Program-made: the position numbers and the translations under genes
Shown here: positions 37,681-49,711 of the stretch, piece by piece
How the letters are laid out: each line of letters starts with the position of its first letter
Numbering within the stretch: the first letter of the stretch is position 1
Notes under the pieces: generated by a model
What the model was told of the DNA's origin: nothing
Seen by the model: only the letters and a program-made list of their open reading frames with translations
Database searches by the model: none
Assembly (NCBI GenBank): GCA_002794775.1
Contig: NBAY01000005.1
Span: 1,404,401-1,468,400, forward strand
DNA length: 64,000 bases
Reading direction: 5' to 3'
Source: Porodaedalea pini
Taxonomy: Eukaryota > Basidiomycota > Agaricomycetes > Hymenochaetales > Hymenochaetaceae

Positions 37681-39914
37681 CCTTTGGCAGCTGTGAGGGT
37701 AGCTCCACTAAATTGTTGTTACCATGCTGGGGAACCCATGCATTAGCCTTGATTTTCTTGACCTGCTTATTGTCCGGAGGTGAGGTGCCATAGAGGAACA
37801 CTGCTACTTGCGTTCACAGATCAGCAGCAATGACGAAACCCCATGAGACATTTTTGGGTGTGAAAAGAGCTTGATCAACATACTGACAGTCAAGAAACTT
37901 TACATTTGAACAGCAGTGACTTGTGCCTGAGCTTCTGTGCTTTTCTTGAGCTCAGCCATTTGCTGATGTTGCACAGACGGTGCAACAATCTCCTGGCCAA
38001 GAATAATGTCACAAACTTCACTGGTTGTCAGAGAAGCGATGTTCACACTGTTCCGCTTGCTGAAACCCTTCAAAGAATGGATCAGATGGATACAAAGCAA
38101 TGGAGCAAGGATGAGATCCTTCAAAGCCACTTCAACCTTAATCCAGTCATCATCAGACAGTGTCGGCCAGACAAAGTGGGGCTTTGTGATTGTCGACTTA
38201 TCAGGGCATAAGATGATCTTAGCCCTCTCGTTGTTTATGTGCAAACCATGCAGGAGGAGGATGAGATGCAAAAACGCTGTGTAACTCGAGATTGACTTCA
38301 GCCAATCATTTATAGCAAAATATTAAAAGGTTGTTCTTGTACGAAAAAAAGGTAACTCATACCATAAAGGTTGAAGAGCACCATCTGAGGTTGCATTGTG
38401 CACTACGGAACAAGTTGAGCAACAGGCCAACCTCTAACAACAGATATACTTACAAGAATGAGGTCACCAAACTTTTCCATCTTCATACATGCTTGGAACG
38501 GCAATCGCAGCTGCTTCCTTTAATGACAATGTCTGGGAATTCGAGAAGATGGACCTCGAGCGGATCTGGATAAGGATGAACAGCTGAGCACATTTCTCTA
38601 CAGCAAAATGGACATGCTTACCCAGCATGCCCTTGCGGATATACATAAGAATCACGATGCTTACTTTAGGGGTGTAGAAGACAACTGGAGGGAAACACAA
38701 AGGCATCTTACTGTTCAAGCCAATCTCAACACAGCTTGATTTTGTTTTCAGCCTTCACCAAAGCATCAAGCAGCTCGTTCGTGTGGATGACAGCCTCTCG
38801 ATAGTAAGTCATTAGACCGATGATCGCAGTGTTCCATTTGTTGACAATCTTGAAAAAGGTGGTAGAGCCTGAGCTCATGAGGACCTGGCGGATACAGTTG
38901 TTAAACTGTTGAACACTTATGAAATTCTTCAGCGTTACATATTCCATGGAAGCTTTAATATTCTTACCTTCGTCAGAGACACGGAGGAAGGCTTGTGCAC
39001 TACACTCCTTCGACTGCTCATTGATCAAGTTCCAGACCCCGTCCTTGAGTGACAACTGCTCTCCACTCATCGTCTGGATCTTCGGCAGAATGTGCACCTT
39101 GAAGCCGCTCATCAAGAAGAGTAGCTGAGGGATGTTTTTGGAGTAGACACTCACAAACATATCTTCCCATTCAATTGTCATCAAAGAACGACGCAGGCTC
39201 TGCTTCACGTTCCAGAACACAGCTCAGCCTAGATTGATGTTGTACTTGATCAGGCACATCCGGCAATCCCGCAGCCAACATCTCCTGTTGTTATACCAAT
39301 AACATTTTTGTTTGTCGGATCTGGATTCATGTTGAGGTAACATTGTATAAGGTCGCGTGATTCCTCGGCGGTGAAGCAGAATAAAATATGCAAACTATCA
39401 ACATAACGAGAATAGAGACAGACTGGATGGCATGGCTCGGTCGCAGAATCACGGTACTGCAGGAAATTGTTGGGCAGTTGTGGGACCCACCATTTCACTT
39501 GCACATTGCAAGCCAAGGATGAGAAGATCAAGGATAAGACCATAGTATTGGAAGACAAAGGCAGAGAACTGCAGACCATGGATCATCCCATGTGTGTTTG
39601 TAAGTGCCATATATTTGTAGGTGAAAACACAGTTATTCTTCGCTGTGATATAGTCCGCAAGATTATGGTTGAGAATAAGACAAAGCAGACGGTTGAGGGT
39701 CAGTTCAATCTTTTTGTAGACCTTTGAAAGTACAGTCTCCATCATCATTACACATTCGCCCTCATTTGTCTCCCAGATGTTCGTCAAGTTACTGATACCC
39801 TGGCACCACTTGTACACCAGAAGGGGAGGAGGTTCAGTGTCCGTGCTTGTCAGCCTCAAAGAATAAGAACTGGTCAAGATATGTGTCTGTAATCTTCTCA
39901 ACGGGTTCGATGCC
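37681..39914 (-). pseudogene. PRP8: PRP8 central plus C-terminal fragment, unit III
   Basis: It begins at [14 protein letters not shown] fused to RPB1, then runs through [80 protein letters not shown] and [17 protein letters not shown]. Inside the next intron it jumps to RKGML(D)[88 protein letters not shown] and the start of the MPN/JAB-like domain ([25 protein letters not shown]). The jump removes several hundred residues. Five or more introns are kept. The 3' end is cut by the 180-bp module. Confidence 0.92.
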
Positions 39915-40515
39915 AGGCACACTGTGAGTGACGGAGTCTTGATATTCACGGTGACATTGATGATTTCTTTAAGATGCGGCACACCGAGCGTGATGTTTTT
40001 ACCCTAAACACCAGCGTAATGGAAGGCATTTAGTGTCATCTGCATCGCCGGCTCACCAATTGACTGGGCAGCAAGTGTGCCGCACATCTCGCCTGGATGA
40101 GCAACCGACTGGTTGAACTTCGTCTCCACCTTGCCCAAGATCCAGTCAGACGCTTCTCTGTTGAGATGGAACTCCTCTAGGACTGGACGCGCGACAAAAG
40201 TCGCCCGAAGGTGCATGCAGAATGCAACAGAAGTGTTCTCAGCAGCCTCCTTTATTAAAAGATCATCGCCATGCACAACAATGAGGCGGTCTGCCAGCTG
40301 CTGCACCTGCTCAATGATGTAAACAGGCTCCAGATCGCTCAGCTTTCTGCAGTCGATATGGAAAATTTGCATTGCATTCTGCATGATGCAGTTCAGGTTG
40401 ACAGGAAGATAGTGGGCAGTGGAATTGTCATGGCCCGGGAAAATGATTTCATGGAGCAATTTATGATCCTCATGAAGACGGTCGTATTCCTTGTTGAGTT
40501 TTTGCTGGAGCTCAA
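39915..40515 (-). pseudogene. RPB1: RPB1 fragment, unit III, downstream of the gypsy insertion
   Basis: It continues RPB1 from [23 protein letters not shown] sequence through [17 protein letters not shown] and [21 protein letters not shown] to TPSLTVCL, where PRP8 begins. The fusion is the same as in unit I apart from a loss of about 14 bases. The gypsy element splits it at the codons for LEL. Confidence 0.9.
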
Positions 40516-40956
40516 TGTTAGGCAGGAGTTCAGGAGACGACTCGGGCTGGGCAGGCCTCGGCTGACTGTCATCTGGGACGTGTTATACTCGAGCGTAGAC
40601 TTGGGACATGCTGTACTCAGGCTAGGTCGTCACAGAGGTAAGAGGATTAATACAATGTACTCTACTACAGGAGGGGGATGCAGTCTCACCTAGGTCATCA
40701 CGGAGGTAAGAGGAAAAGCAGAACAGGTGTTCAGATGCGATTCCTCTTCCTTATATACAGTGATCACCTCATGAGAACTGGTTGCCCTATTGTCTAAGAT
40801 TACATAAAGGGAGCAGAAATGGAATGAATGAAGGTCATGTGAAAGGAGTGTGGGAAATGATTAAAAAGATGATTAATTATAATGAAAAGGAGCAGTTAAA
40901 AGGAAAGAAAAGGTAAAAGGAAAATAAAAGAAAAGGTGAAAGTTCAAGTCCTAACA
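40516..40956 (-). repeat. Gypsy LTR (3' LTR in element orientation)
   Basis: 441 bp, TG...CA, with TGTTAG/CTAACA inverted ends. The polypurine tract (reverse complement of TTACCCCCCCTC at 40957-40968) lies immediately inside it. Confidence 0.95.
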
Positions 40957-43900
40957 TTACCCCCCCCTCAAGGTTGGGCATCCCGACCAACCAAGATCAT
41001 GGTCATTTGGCTCAGTGTGGACAAAGAGTGGGCGAAGTCGTTGGCGTGGAATGTCAAGTTTTTGAGGAGCGCCAGGATGTTTTTGATAGAAATCCGCAAT
41101 CGCCTCCTTTGCGTTCTCGCCAAAGTCTGTCTCCGGCTGCCAAGTCAGTTCATTGTACCCGACCCACTTGACGAGGTATTGTAGTTTCCCTCAGTGCAGA
41201 CGCGAGTCGATGATCTCCTGAACCTCGTATTCTTCCTTGTTGTCAATGATGTTGGGTGGTGGCGGTGGAGGTTGTTTCTGGCTTTCGAAAGATGGTTCAA
41301 CAGCGGGTTTCAACAGGGCTTCATTGAAGACGGGGTGGACTTTCTTCCATCACTTGGGGAGTTTGAGCTTGTATGCGCTCGCGCCCACCTTATTGACGAT
41401 TTCGAAGGGTCCGTACCACTTGTCTGCTAGCTTCTTTGTTGGCGCGTCCATGCTGATGTTCCGACCATCCAGGAAGACCTTGTTGCCAGTCTGGTACTCC
41501 ACTGATACCCCCGCTGTTCGGTCATGGTAGCGCTTCATATCCTCAGTTGCCTTGACCAGGTTGTCCTTCGCAACGCGATGAGTCTCCTTGATGTGTTTTG
41601 CGAATTCTTCTGCCGACATGTTAGTGGATGAAGTTCATGTCATGTCGAAGCTTAGAGGATGACGTCCTGTATTCGCGTAGAAGGGAGACATCTTTGTTGC
41701 TGAGTGTTCGTGGTTGTTGTATGCGAACTCTGCGAGAGGGAGCCAGTCCTTCCAGTCTGATTGCCGATGGTTAATGAAGAGCCTAAGGTACTGTTCGAGC
41801 TCTTGGTTAACGCGTTCCGTCTGACCGTCCATTTGCGGGTGATATGCCGTCGACGGGTTGCCTTCGATGTGCAGGAGTTTGTATAGTTCCTTCATCATCG
41901 ACACGTCGAACTGCATGCCACAGTCATGGATAATCTTCTTGGGTAGGCTGTGGAGGCGGAAGACATGGTCGCAGTACAACTGAGCCATGCCTTCTGCTGA
42001 CAGCTTCATTGTCGTCAGAATCGCGTGTATCTGCTTCGAGAATCTATCTACAAAGACGCAGATCGCGTTGTGTCCCTTCGATTCTGGGAGCTCTCCAATG
42101 AGGTTGACCGTGACGATTTCCCAAGGGGCTTCGGGGACCGTATTTGGATGGAGTGGTCTCGACCTTGACGTTCTCAGAGCCTTTGTTCGCTGACAGCAAT
42201 CACATCCTCGGACGTATGCTCGGATGTCAGAGAACATCGACACCCACCAGAAGTCTCGACGGACAAGTTCCACCATTTTTGATGCTCCTGGATGCCCCGC
42301 CAGTACCGAGTCGTGACACTCTCGCAACACAGATTCCTTTACTGTCGATGGGACATATACCTTGCCCTTCATTTGCCACAACCCATCGACCTCCATCATC
42401 CCTGTCAGCCTCTCTGACTCATGTTGCACCCTCTGCGCTTCACCCACTCTGTCCAACACCTCATCACGCGACGTCCTCACCACTCCATGATTCAGCCACT
42501 TCTCCTTGACAAACATGACACCATCATTGTCATCCTTGCCCTCATCATAGCCAGCCTTACGCGACAGTAAGTCTGCCTTGCCCATCGTCTTCCCCGACTT
42601 GTGCTCGAGGTGGAAGTTGAATTCCTCGAGCTCTGTTCACCAGTGAGCTTGTCGATAGCTCAGCTTCTGTGCCAACTTGAAGTAAGTAAGGTTGGCGTGA
42701 TCAGACCAGATTTCGATAGGGTGACGGGCACCGAGAAGGTACTGTCTCCACTCCTTGAGTGCCAAAATGATTGCGAGCATCTCCTTGTCGTAGATCTCAT
42801 AGTTTTGTTCTGCCGGTAGGAGCGCTTCTGATCTGTAGGCGACTACCCTCCACTTGCCTTCCTGCTTTTGCAACAACACACCTCCAAGTGTGAAGTTTGA
42901 TGTGTGAAGTTTGATGAGTCCGCTTTGATGTGGAAAGGGCCCTCATCATTCGCGATGGCCAGGACTGGAGGTGAGCAGAGATGTCATCTCAACTCCTCGA
43001 ACGCCTCCTGCTGTTTGGTCTCCCATACCCAGTCCTTCTTGCCTGTCAGCGACGTCAGCAGATGGACTACCTTGCTGTAGTCCTTGATGAACCGTCGCAG
43101 CCAGTTGCCCATGCTGAGGAATTGTTGCAGCTGTTTGAGGTTTCGTGGGACTGGCCAGTCTGCAATTGCTGCCATCTTCGCCTGGTCAGCTCTGATCTTG
43201 CCACTACCGATGATGTGGCCGAGGTACTTCACGACTTTGGCGTCGAACTCACATTTCTCCGGTTTCAGGTACAGGCCGTTCTCTCGCAAGATCTGGAGGA
43301 CGCGTCTCGACGTCTCGATATGTTCCTTGAGAGTTTGCGAGAGAATCAGTATGTCGTCAAGGTAAACGATGATCAAGTTGTCATAGATCAATCCCTTGAA
43401 GATGTGATTGACAAAAGCCTGGAACGTTGCTGGTGCGTTGCAAAGGCCAAAGAACATGACTGTCGGTTCGAAGAGACCCATGTTTGTGCAGAATGCTGCC
43501 TTCCATTCATCACCTTCTCAGATCTGGACGTTGTAATATCCCCAGCGAAGGTCAAGCTTGGTGATGAACTTTGCCTTCTTGACCTTGTCGACCAGTTCAT
43601 CAATGAGGGGGAGAGGGTACTTGTTTTTGATCGTGCCTTCGTTGAGTTTACAGTAGTCCTGGATTGGACGTAGCGATTTGTCGGCCTTCTTGATGAAAAA
43701 GAAGGGCGACACCATTGGCGAAATTGACTTTCGTATGCGACCTGACTTCAGGTTTTCCTCAAGGAAATCCTTCAGCGACTCCTGTTCCATCGGTGTCAGT
43801 GGATAGATCTTGCAGTTGCTAGGCTTGAAGTCAGGTTTCAAGTCGATGACATGATCCCAGGGGCGATGTTCCGGTAGCTTTTCGAAGCCTTTCTCGCTGA

Positions 43901-44435
43901 AGACATCAGCAAAGTCATTGAGATATGCAGGCCAGGACGCCTTGTCCATTCGCACCTCTCTCATCCTTCTCATTTCTTCTGCAACCTCCTTCTCGATCGC
44001 ACACTCCTCTGGACAGCGGGTGAATTCAATTGAACCTGTCTTCCAGTCGACTTCTGGATTGTGGCGTCGAAGCCAGTTGTAACCAAGGAAAATGTTTGAT
44101 GATGCTAGGGATGTTACCGCAAGGACGATCCTTTCCTTGTGGTGCCCGATCATTAGTTCGACATTGACGTAGTTTTTGATCATTCCAGCCTCGTTGTGCA
44201 TGCCGTCTGCATTGAGCACCGTGAGGGGCCAGATGTATCGCTTGGTCTCCAATCCATATCGTTCAACGAACCTCACATTGATGCACAATCCTGTACATCC
44301 TGAATCCACAAGGGCATGTGCATCCACCTCTCTCCTTTCACTCTCCACATTATACCCAACATTCAGGAGAAGGTCCAGCTGGCGTCTGCAAGTTCCTCTC
44401 ATGAACAATTGCTCGTACTCGCTTTTCTCATTCAC
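40957..44435 (-). pseudogene. Gypsy pol: PR-RT-RH-IN-chromodomain
   Basis: The aspartic protease motif ALVDSGCTG lies near 44305. Reverse transcriptase has [21 protein letters not shown] and the active-site YLDD (IIVYLDDILIL, near 43365). RNase H has NYEIYDKEMLAII. Integrase has the H2C2 zinc region (HPGASKMVELVRRDFWW, CDCCQRTK), core motifs VDRFSKQ and YHPQMDGQTERVNQELEQ, and the GPFEIVNKVG region. A C-terminal chromodomain (EYEVQEIIDSRLH, LQYLVKWVGYNELTW) marks it as a chromovirus, likely targeted to heterochromatin. TGA stops fall after VQI, ELR, AHW, DMT, LPK and RLH, several at expected Arg. The frame ends with TAA at 40957-40959, touching the LTR. Confidence 0.93.
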
Positions 44436-44512
44436 ACTGGTGGGGACTTCATAATCAGGAAAACCATTGACGTCGTTTGCATCTACGTATTGTACAGATG
44501 GTTGGTTATATT

Positions 44513-45520
44513 TTATCGAGTCCAGATACGAAGCCCCTTGTTCCTCTCGGTCAGTCGCCCCGATGCCCCTAGCTCATTGGTGAGGAGGCGACGTTCACCG
44601 GGTGCCATCATCTGCAGCATACACTGCACGATTGTCTTCCCTTGTGGGCATGCATCCTTGAAGTGACCGAGCTGGCCACAGATCCAACACACACGTCAGT
44701 GTTGCACCTCATTCATTGAGACGTCCATCAGCTGGCCGGCACCTCCAAAGGTAACGCCAGTCACGTCATGTTTGTCAACGTGGGGGGCGGCAGTCTGACG
44801 GCAAGCTGGGGGTCCCTGTTGCTGCTGCGGGCATGGTGGAGTCGGGAATGCGTGACTTTGCTGGATTGCACAGATTTGCTGTTCGCCTCGGTCGATCTCG
44901 ATGGCCTTCTTCTTCCAGTCGTCATACGTTGTCGGAACCGGCGTCGACCTCAGCACTCCACGCACCACCTCAATGTTCATCACCCTCTTCAGGCGGTCGC
45001 AGATGATGCTGTCATCTGTTAGCCCCGCTCTTGTGATGACGACGTCAAGGTCCTGGAAGAACTCATCGGCGGTGAGATCCTTCTGAACCTTGGTTCAGAA
45101 CTTTGCCAGCGCCTTTTCCTTCCGGTTTGGATCGTCAAACGAGGCGTCTAGGCGCTCTTGGAACCTCATCCAACTGTCAGTGAAGGTCACGATGCCAGCC
45201 GTCGTCGACTCCTCCACATAATTCTGTGCCCATGTCGCTGCATTGCCTCCTTTTAAGTAGGAGAGAGCAACGTATATCTTACTCTCCGACGTGGGGTATC
45301 GATTTGGGTTTGCGGAGACGAAAAGGAGGACCTTGCGTTTGAAGTCTAGATAGTCGTCGCCGCCAGTGAATTCACGTGGCCGGGCAATGTCGATGCTGGG
45401 GGTCGGGGGGTTAGCTGCCGCAACCGGTGCCGGGGCATTGTTCGCCTGATGGGTGAAGGCGTTTGCGATGATGGCTGCAATCTGCTCCATCTGCTGCTGA
45501 CTGAAACCTCCTGCTGACAT
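44513..45520 (-). pseudogene. Gypsy gag with zinc knuckle
   Basis: The frame opens at MSAGGFSQQQMEQIAAI (45520), continues through IARPREFTGGDDYLDF and LSYLKGGNAATWAQNYV, and ends with a CCHC knuckle CWICGQLGHFKDAC followed by a TAA near 44513. TGA codons interrupt after ALAKF (near 45094) and NEVQH (44696-44698). The start is chosen because upstream codons derive partly from the tRNA-like insertion. Gag proteins package the element RNA. Confidence 0.85.
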
Positions 45521-45675
45521 GGGTTCGGGTGTGGGCGTTGAAGGTTCAGGGGGGGTTGGTGGTGAAGGGTCTCTACGAGCCTCACGGTAAGGGCCTGGAG
45601 TCGGAGGCAGAAGGACCGTGGATGTTGATGGTGCCGATGATGATGGAGCAGCCAGGGGCCACCTTGCTCTCCTTC

Positions 45676-45886
45676 TATTCGTGGCACATGTAGAAAAGTA
45701 TACTAGCTGGACTTGGGATTGAACCAAGGACCCCCTGAGTATATACCAGATGCTCTGAACCAACTGAGCTATCCAACCAGTACTTCAAAGTTAGCTTTTA
45801 AGATGTAAACTCAGAGGCTTTTGTACACATAGGTAGTTTCGCATGGTTATAATCTTATGTAAGCTGTAGGATTATATAATCCAACA
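45676..45886 (-). repeat. 211-bp tRNA-like short element in gypsy 5' region
   Basis: It starts TGTTGGATTATATAATCC and ends ...GCCACGAATA on the minus strand, with perfect 5-bp direct repeats CCTTC on both sides (45671-45675 and 45887-45891). A second copy lies at 50730-50950. A tRNA-like cloverleaf occupies its 3' part. It is inserted upstream of gag. Five-base duplications are shorter than usual for a SINE, so it may be a TRIM-like or other small element. Confidence 0.8.
45704..45778 (-). tRNA. tRNA-like sequence (TAT at anticodon position)
   Basis: 75 nt fold as a cloverleaf: acceptor GGTTGGA/TCCAGCT (with G-T pairs), D arm GCTC/GAGC, anticodon stem TCTGG/TCAGG with loop TATATAC, T arm CTTGG-TTCAATC-CCAAG. 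The base before the anticodon is A instead of the near-universal U33. It lies inside a short mobile element, so it is probably an element promoter rather than a working tRNA-Ile(UAU). Confidence 0.45.
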
Positions 45887-45891
45887 CCTTC

Positions 45892-46454
45892 CTTGTTCGT
45901 CTGATGAATACCAGCTGTGCCGGACTTCACTCCACCAGATATCGTGTACGATGCCGCTGTTGTTGGTCATGACGTAGCCTGATCGGTCTAGATTCCAACG
46001 TGCCGATGCAGGAAGGGCCCGTCGCTGTTCATCGGTGAGATCTATCTTGACGACGGCAGAGGAACAGGGATGAGTTGCGTGTTCGATCCGGGGTTATGCC
46101 AATGTTGGACGGGTTCGTCGGCGAAGTTAATGATAAGGTGGAAAGATGCGGCAGAGATAACAATCAACAATGATGTTGATGACTGTACACATAATGTCAC
46201 CCACGTCCAAGTCAAGTAGCTTCTCCACCAAAGGGAGACGTGGAGAGCCAGGGTCAAAAAGGTCAGGAAAAGTTGGTTGGCGGTATTATGTAATACACAA
46301 ACATCCGAAAATGTCCGGGCAGGGTTGAGGGTTGTCGTTTTAGGGGGTTTTACACTTCAAGTCCGTCGAGGGGAGCGCTCCTCTAGACTGAGTGAAGGCG
46401 AGTCGACAGCGACAATGTACGCTGGGGATGAGCCTGGGTGGGGTTCTGCTTTTA
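45892..46454 (-). other. Gypsy untranslated leader
   Basis: This lies between LTR 46455-46895 and the tRNA-like insertion. It has no gag-like frame. The primer-binding site should lie just inside 46454; the sequence there reads TAAAAGCAGAACCCCACC on the minus strand, which I could not match to a primer tRNA. Confidence 0.5.
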
Positions 46455-46895
46455 TGTTAGGCGGGAGTCTGGGAGACGACTCGGGCTGGGCAGGCCTCGG
46501 CTGACTGTCGTCTGGGACATGTTATACTCGAGCGTAGACTCGGGACATGCTGTACTCAGGCTAGGTTGTCACAGAGGTAAGAGGATTAATACAATGTACT
46601 CTACTACAGGAGGGGGATGCAGTCTCACCTAGGTCATCACGGAGGTAAGAGGAAAAGCAGAACAGGTGTTCAGATGTGATTCCTCTTCCTTATATACAGT
46701 GATCACCTCATGAGAACTGGTTGCCCTATTGTCTAAGATTACATAAAGGGAGCAGAAATGGAATGAATGAAGGTCATGTGAAAGGAGTGTGGGAAATGAT
46801 TGAAAAGATGATTAATTATAATGAAAAGGAGCAGTTAAAAGGAAAGAAAAGGTAAAAGGAAAATAAAAGAAAAGGTGAAAGTTCAAGTCCTAACA
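46455..46895 (-). repeat. Gypsy LTR (5' LTR in element orientation)
   Basis: 441 bp, pairs with 40516-40956. By my count there are ten differences, all transitions, eight within the first 110 bp and at least six at CpG/TpG or CpG/CpA positions. Confidence 0.95.
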
Positions 46896-48960
46896 CTCAA
46901 GGGATGAGTCATCGATACTGACTTGCAAAACACCAGGAAAGAATCCAGCCTTCGGGTCAGTGATGTCGACCCGATAGCGATGTTCGAACTCACAATCATT
47001 GATACCGAACATTTTGATTGTTTACCATTCAATAAAGCACTGTCCATACCATCCTCGCCATGCACAAATTGGATCAGGTCACCCAGTGAGTTTCGTATAG
47101 TCCCGTCATAGCAGACAGTCTTTTTTTTTTTTTTTTTTTTGGATGCATTTATTACGCGCGTCAGCCGTTATGTAACTACAAATGCGCGCAAAAAGATTGC
47201 TCCTTTTGCCTATGGATATGATCACTTCCAATTTGGTAAGGAGATCTCTCCCCTGTACTTCGGTTGACCCATGGTGAGGCACTGATGGTTGGTTGCAGCT
47301 TTCGCCTTGCGTATTTGGGGATTACCCGCCTACTACCACTTCCTTCAGCCGCATTACCACTAGGGAGTCACCTGACAGGTACCGATATTTATTAAGGCTC
47401 GGGTGGCCCATAGCCTACTTGGTGTGTGGCTTCTCATTTTCCCAAGAGGGGCTGAGTAGACCCTGAGGCATTAGGATGGGTTCACCACCAACCCTAAGGG
47501 GATGTGCGGGTCTTGGGCCCGACCCCATGTTACCGGCCAGTGTATTTCGCCGGTACGGTCCGGTTAGACCGCCTGCCAGGGTCTTTTTCCACAGCCATTA
47601 CAGCCTTAGACACATTTGTTTTTGGTGAGGGATTGAACCCATCACCTTCCAAACCTCCACCTATACGGCTTCATTTTGGTGTTGTGCCATGTACTTGACC
47701 ACTGCCCCATCCCGCCCCCATAGCAGACAGTCACGTCTTCGAGTGCCCTTACAAGTCGACGCTGAATGTAATCAGTCTTGGCCGTCTTGACAGCGGTATC
47801 GATCAAACCTTTGCGACCAGCCATAGTGTGGAAGAAAAACTCTTGCGAAGTTAACCCACGAAGATACGAGTTTTCAACGAAGCCGCGCGCCTCTGGGCTG
47901 AAGTCATCCTTCGTGAAGTGAGGTAGAGTGCAATGCCTGAAGCCGATCGGGGTTTACACCCCTTCAAAGGACTGCTGACCAACACAGACGGACATCTGCG
48001 AGATGTTAATGAACGAACCCTTCGAACCCGCGACAACCATCTGTTTGACACCGGAGTGGTCACGCGCCAAGTTGAGCTTGCGTTCGACTTGACTCTCGAA
48101 CGACTCGCGAATAGTCATACCCGGTGCAGCTTTCAGACGGTCGTTAGATGCGTCTTCAATGACCTGCACGACATTCTGCTTCCGCATCTCGATCTGCTCC
48201 GTGATGTACACCATTGTCTTCTTATCCGCGACCGTATCACCAATGCCTATCCTGAATCCATTGTGGAACCGCCAGTGATTAACCATCTGCTGGAGACCAG
48301 TGAACAGCGTACGAGTCGCTTCGGGACCTTTTTCGCGGAAGACGACGTGGATAAGACCGCCTTGCAACGCTCCAACCGTCTTTTTCTACACGATACCAAA
48401 GATGATCTCGCCGATTTCAATGAGCATGCCATCGTCGAAAACGGAGCTCGAAGGTTTCAGATCAGGCGAGTGATATATCTTTATTCCGCAAGGAATCGTC
48501 ATGCTAAGAATCTGTTTGCCCGTCCATAATGGCTTCCGCTTCAAGATCGCTGGCGTCGGAATCGTGCCGTCCCAGTCCGGCACCCAGAGTAGGATGTTTT
48601 GCACCTCCACCCAGTCGAGGAAGCTATCCCACAGAGTGAATTTCCGGACACTGCACAACGTGTCCTGTACGATGCCCATAACAGGTTTGTTCGCCTGCAG
48701 CGAGATGATCTGCTTTGTAACCCGTGCAATTTGATTGAGTTCGGCTCTCGCCTCTTCGCTCTGAGGAACGCTAGACGGAGCTGAGAAAGAGATGTAAAGC
48801 TAATCTTAAAAGTGACATACTGCTTGTTCATCTCATCGCCATCGAAATCGGCATCATACGGTGGAGTGACGGAAAGATTTAGACGAAAGGCTAGAATACA
48901 CTAATCAACGACCATACAATGAGTTAAAGGTGGATAAACACGTACTAGAGTAAGGCATAA
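46896..48960 (-). pseudogene. RPB1: RPB1 fragment, unit III, upstream of the gypsy insertion
   Basis: It begins near the Ser-rich fusion (which has lost about 30 bp here), runs through DFDGDE (near 48835), [66 protein letters not shown] and QQSFEGV with TAA, then [13 protein letters not shown] sequence. After the SINE (47121-47718) it continues to the gypsy target site. The TAG after FGIV and the stop after FEGV are shared with unit IV, so units III and IV were copied after these mutations arose. Confidence 0.92.
47121..47718 (-). mobile_element. tRNA-derived SINE with 14-bp target duplication
   Basis: 598 bp on the minus strand between perfect 14-bp repeats CATAGCAGACAGTC (47107-47120 and 47719-47732). 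The head carries a box-A-like GGGGCAGTGGTCAAG and a box B GGGTTCAATCCC, the internal RNA polymerase III promoter of a tRNA-derived SINE. It ends in 20 A residues (the T run at 47121-47140). It encodes no protein. The intact poly-A and duplications indicate recent insertion by a LINE machinery. It interrupts RPB1 at the codons for TVCYDG, close to the site that unit I used in another RPB1 copy. Confidence 0.92.
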
Positions 48961-49711
48961 GTCACGTATCTTCTCATCAACTGCAGGGGACTTCTTCGTT
49001 GCTGTCTTCTTCCCTCCAGCTGTTGCCACAGATGCAGTTGATCGAATTGAATTCCCCGACGGTGACTTTTGAATGATGGACATCTTGTTCACTGTTGTTT
49101 TCATAGATACTGTAGTAATGGGCGACACCTTCCGTGTGCATGATGCTGCATTTACCGTACTAATTGGTGCCACACTCATTTCAGAGACGCGATGCGGCTG
49201 TCCTTTCAGTAGCACAGGTGCCGGCGTTTTAGAAGATCTTGAGGTTCCAGTGCTGCGCATCGAGATCGTTGACGTGGTCAAGACTTTTCTCGACCGAGTA
49301 ACAGAGTCGCGCAGAGTCATATTCTCACGAGGCGTCTTGAATGTAGACTTGCGTGTTGAAGTCCCGCTCCTGCTGCTGGATATTGACACATTCGAGAGCA
49401 AGGATGTTGGTCGCAAGGGCGGATGAGGTGGATGAAGAGTACCTTGCTGGCCTGCAGTGGCAGCATTTCTATGGATGGTCAATGCATGTGAACGAGTAGA
49501 TGAAACAGAAGTGGCGACAGATTTTGGTCTTTGCATGGAGACTTTACACTCGTAACACTTGTGGTGTCACCCGTGTCTTTCCCAGTTGTGCATGGAGAGT
49601 GAGAAGCTACACTGGGCCATCAAGAAACCACGGAAGATAACATGGTAGAGCGTGCAAGCGATGAGGTCAAGCCCTTTAGTTGCGGGCTTTCTTGTTCGTC
49701 ACCCTCCCCGT
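48961..49711 (-). pseudogene. Ser/Arg-rich region, unit III (shortened)
   Basis: It carries the C-terminal two thirds of the Ser-rich sequence (ESPQLKG, GQQGTLHPPHPP, GGKKTATKKSPAVD). Upstream, just before the DGEGDEQE motif (near 49711), it is fused to an unassigned gene fragment instead of its usual N-terminal part. Confidence 0.7.

Larger units (their letters stand above)
40516..46895 (-). mobile_element. Complete Ty3/gypsy chromovirus inserted in RPB1
   Basis: The element is 6,380 bp with two 441-bp LTRs (TGTTAGG...CCTAACA) and a perfect 5-bp target duplication CTCAA (40511-40515 and 46896-46900) within an RPB1 fragment. Coding order on the minus strand is gag, protease, reverse transcriptase, RNase H, integrase, chromodomain. 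A purine tract rich in G abuts LTR 40516-40956. Eight in-frame stops were found in gag-pol and all are TGA. The LTRs differ at about ten positions, all transitions. It is a dead but structurally complete and fairly young element. Confidence 0.95.
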
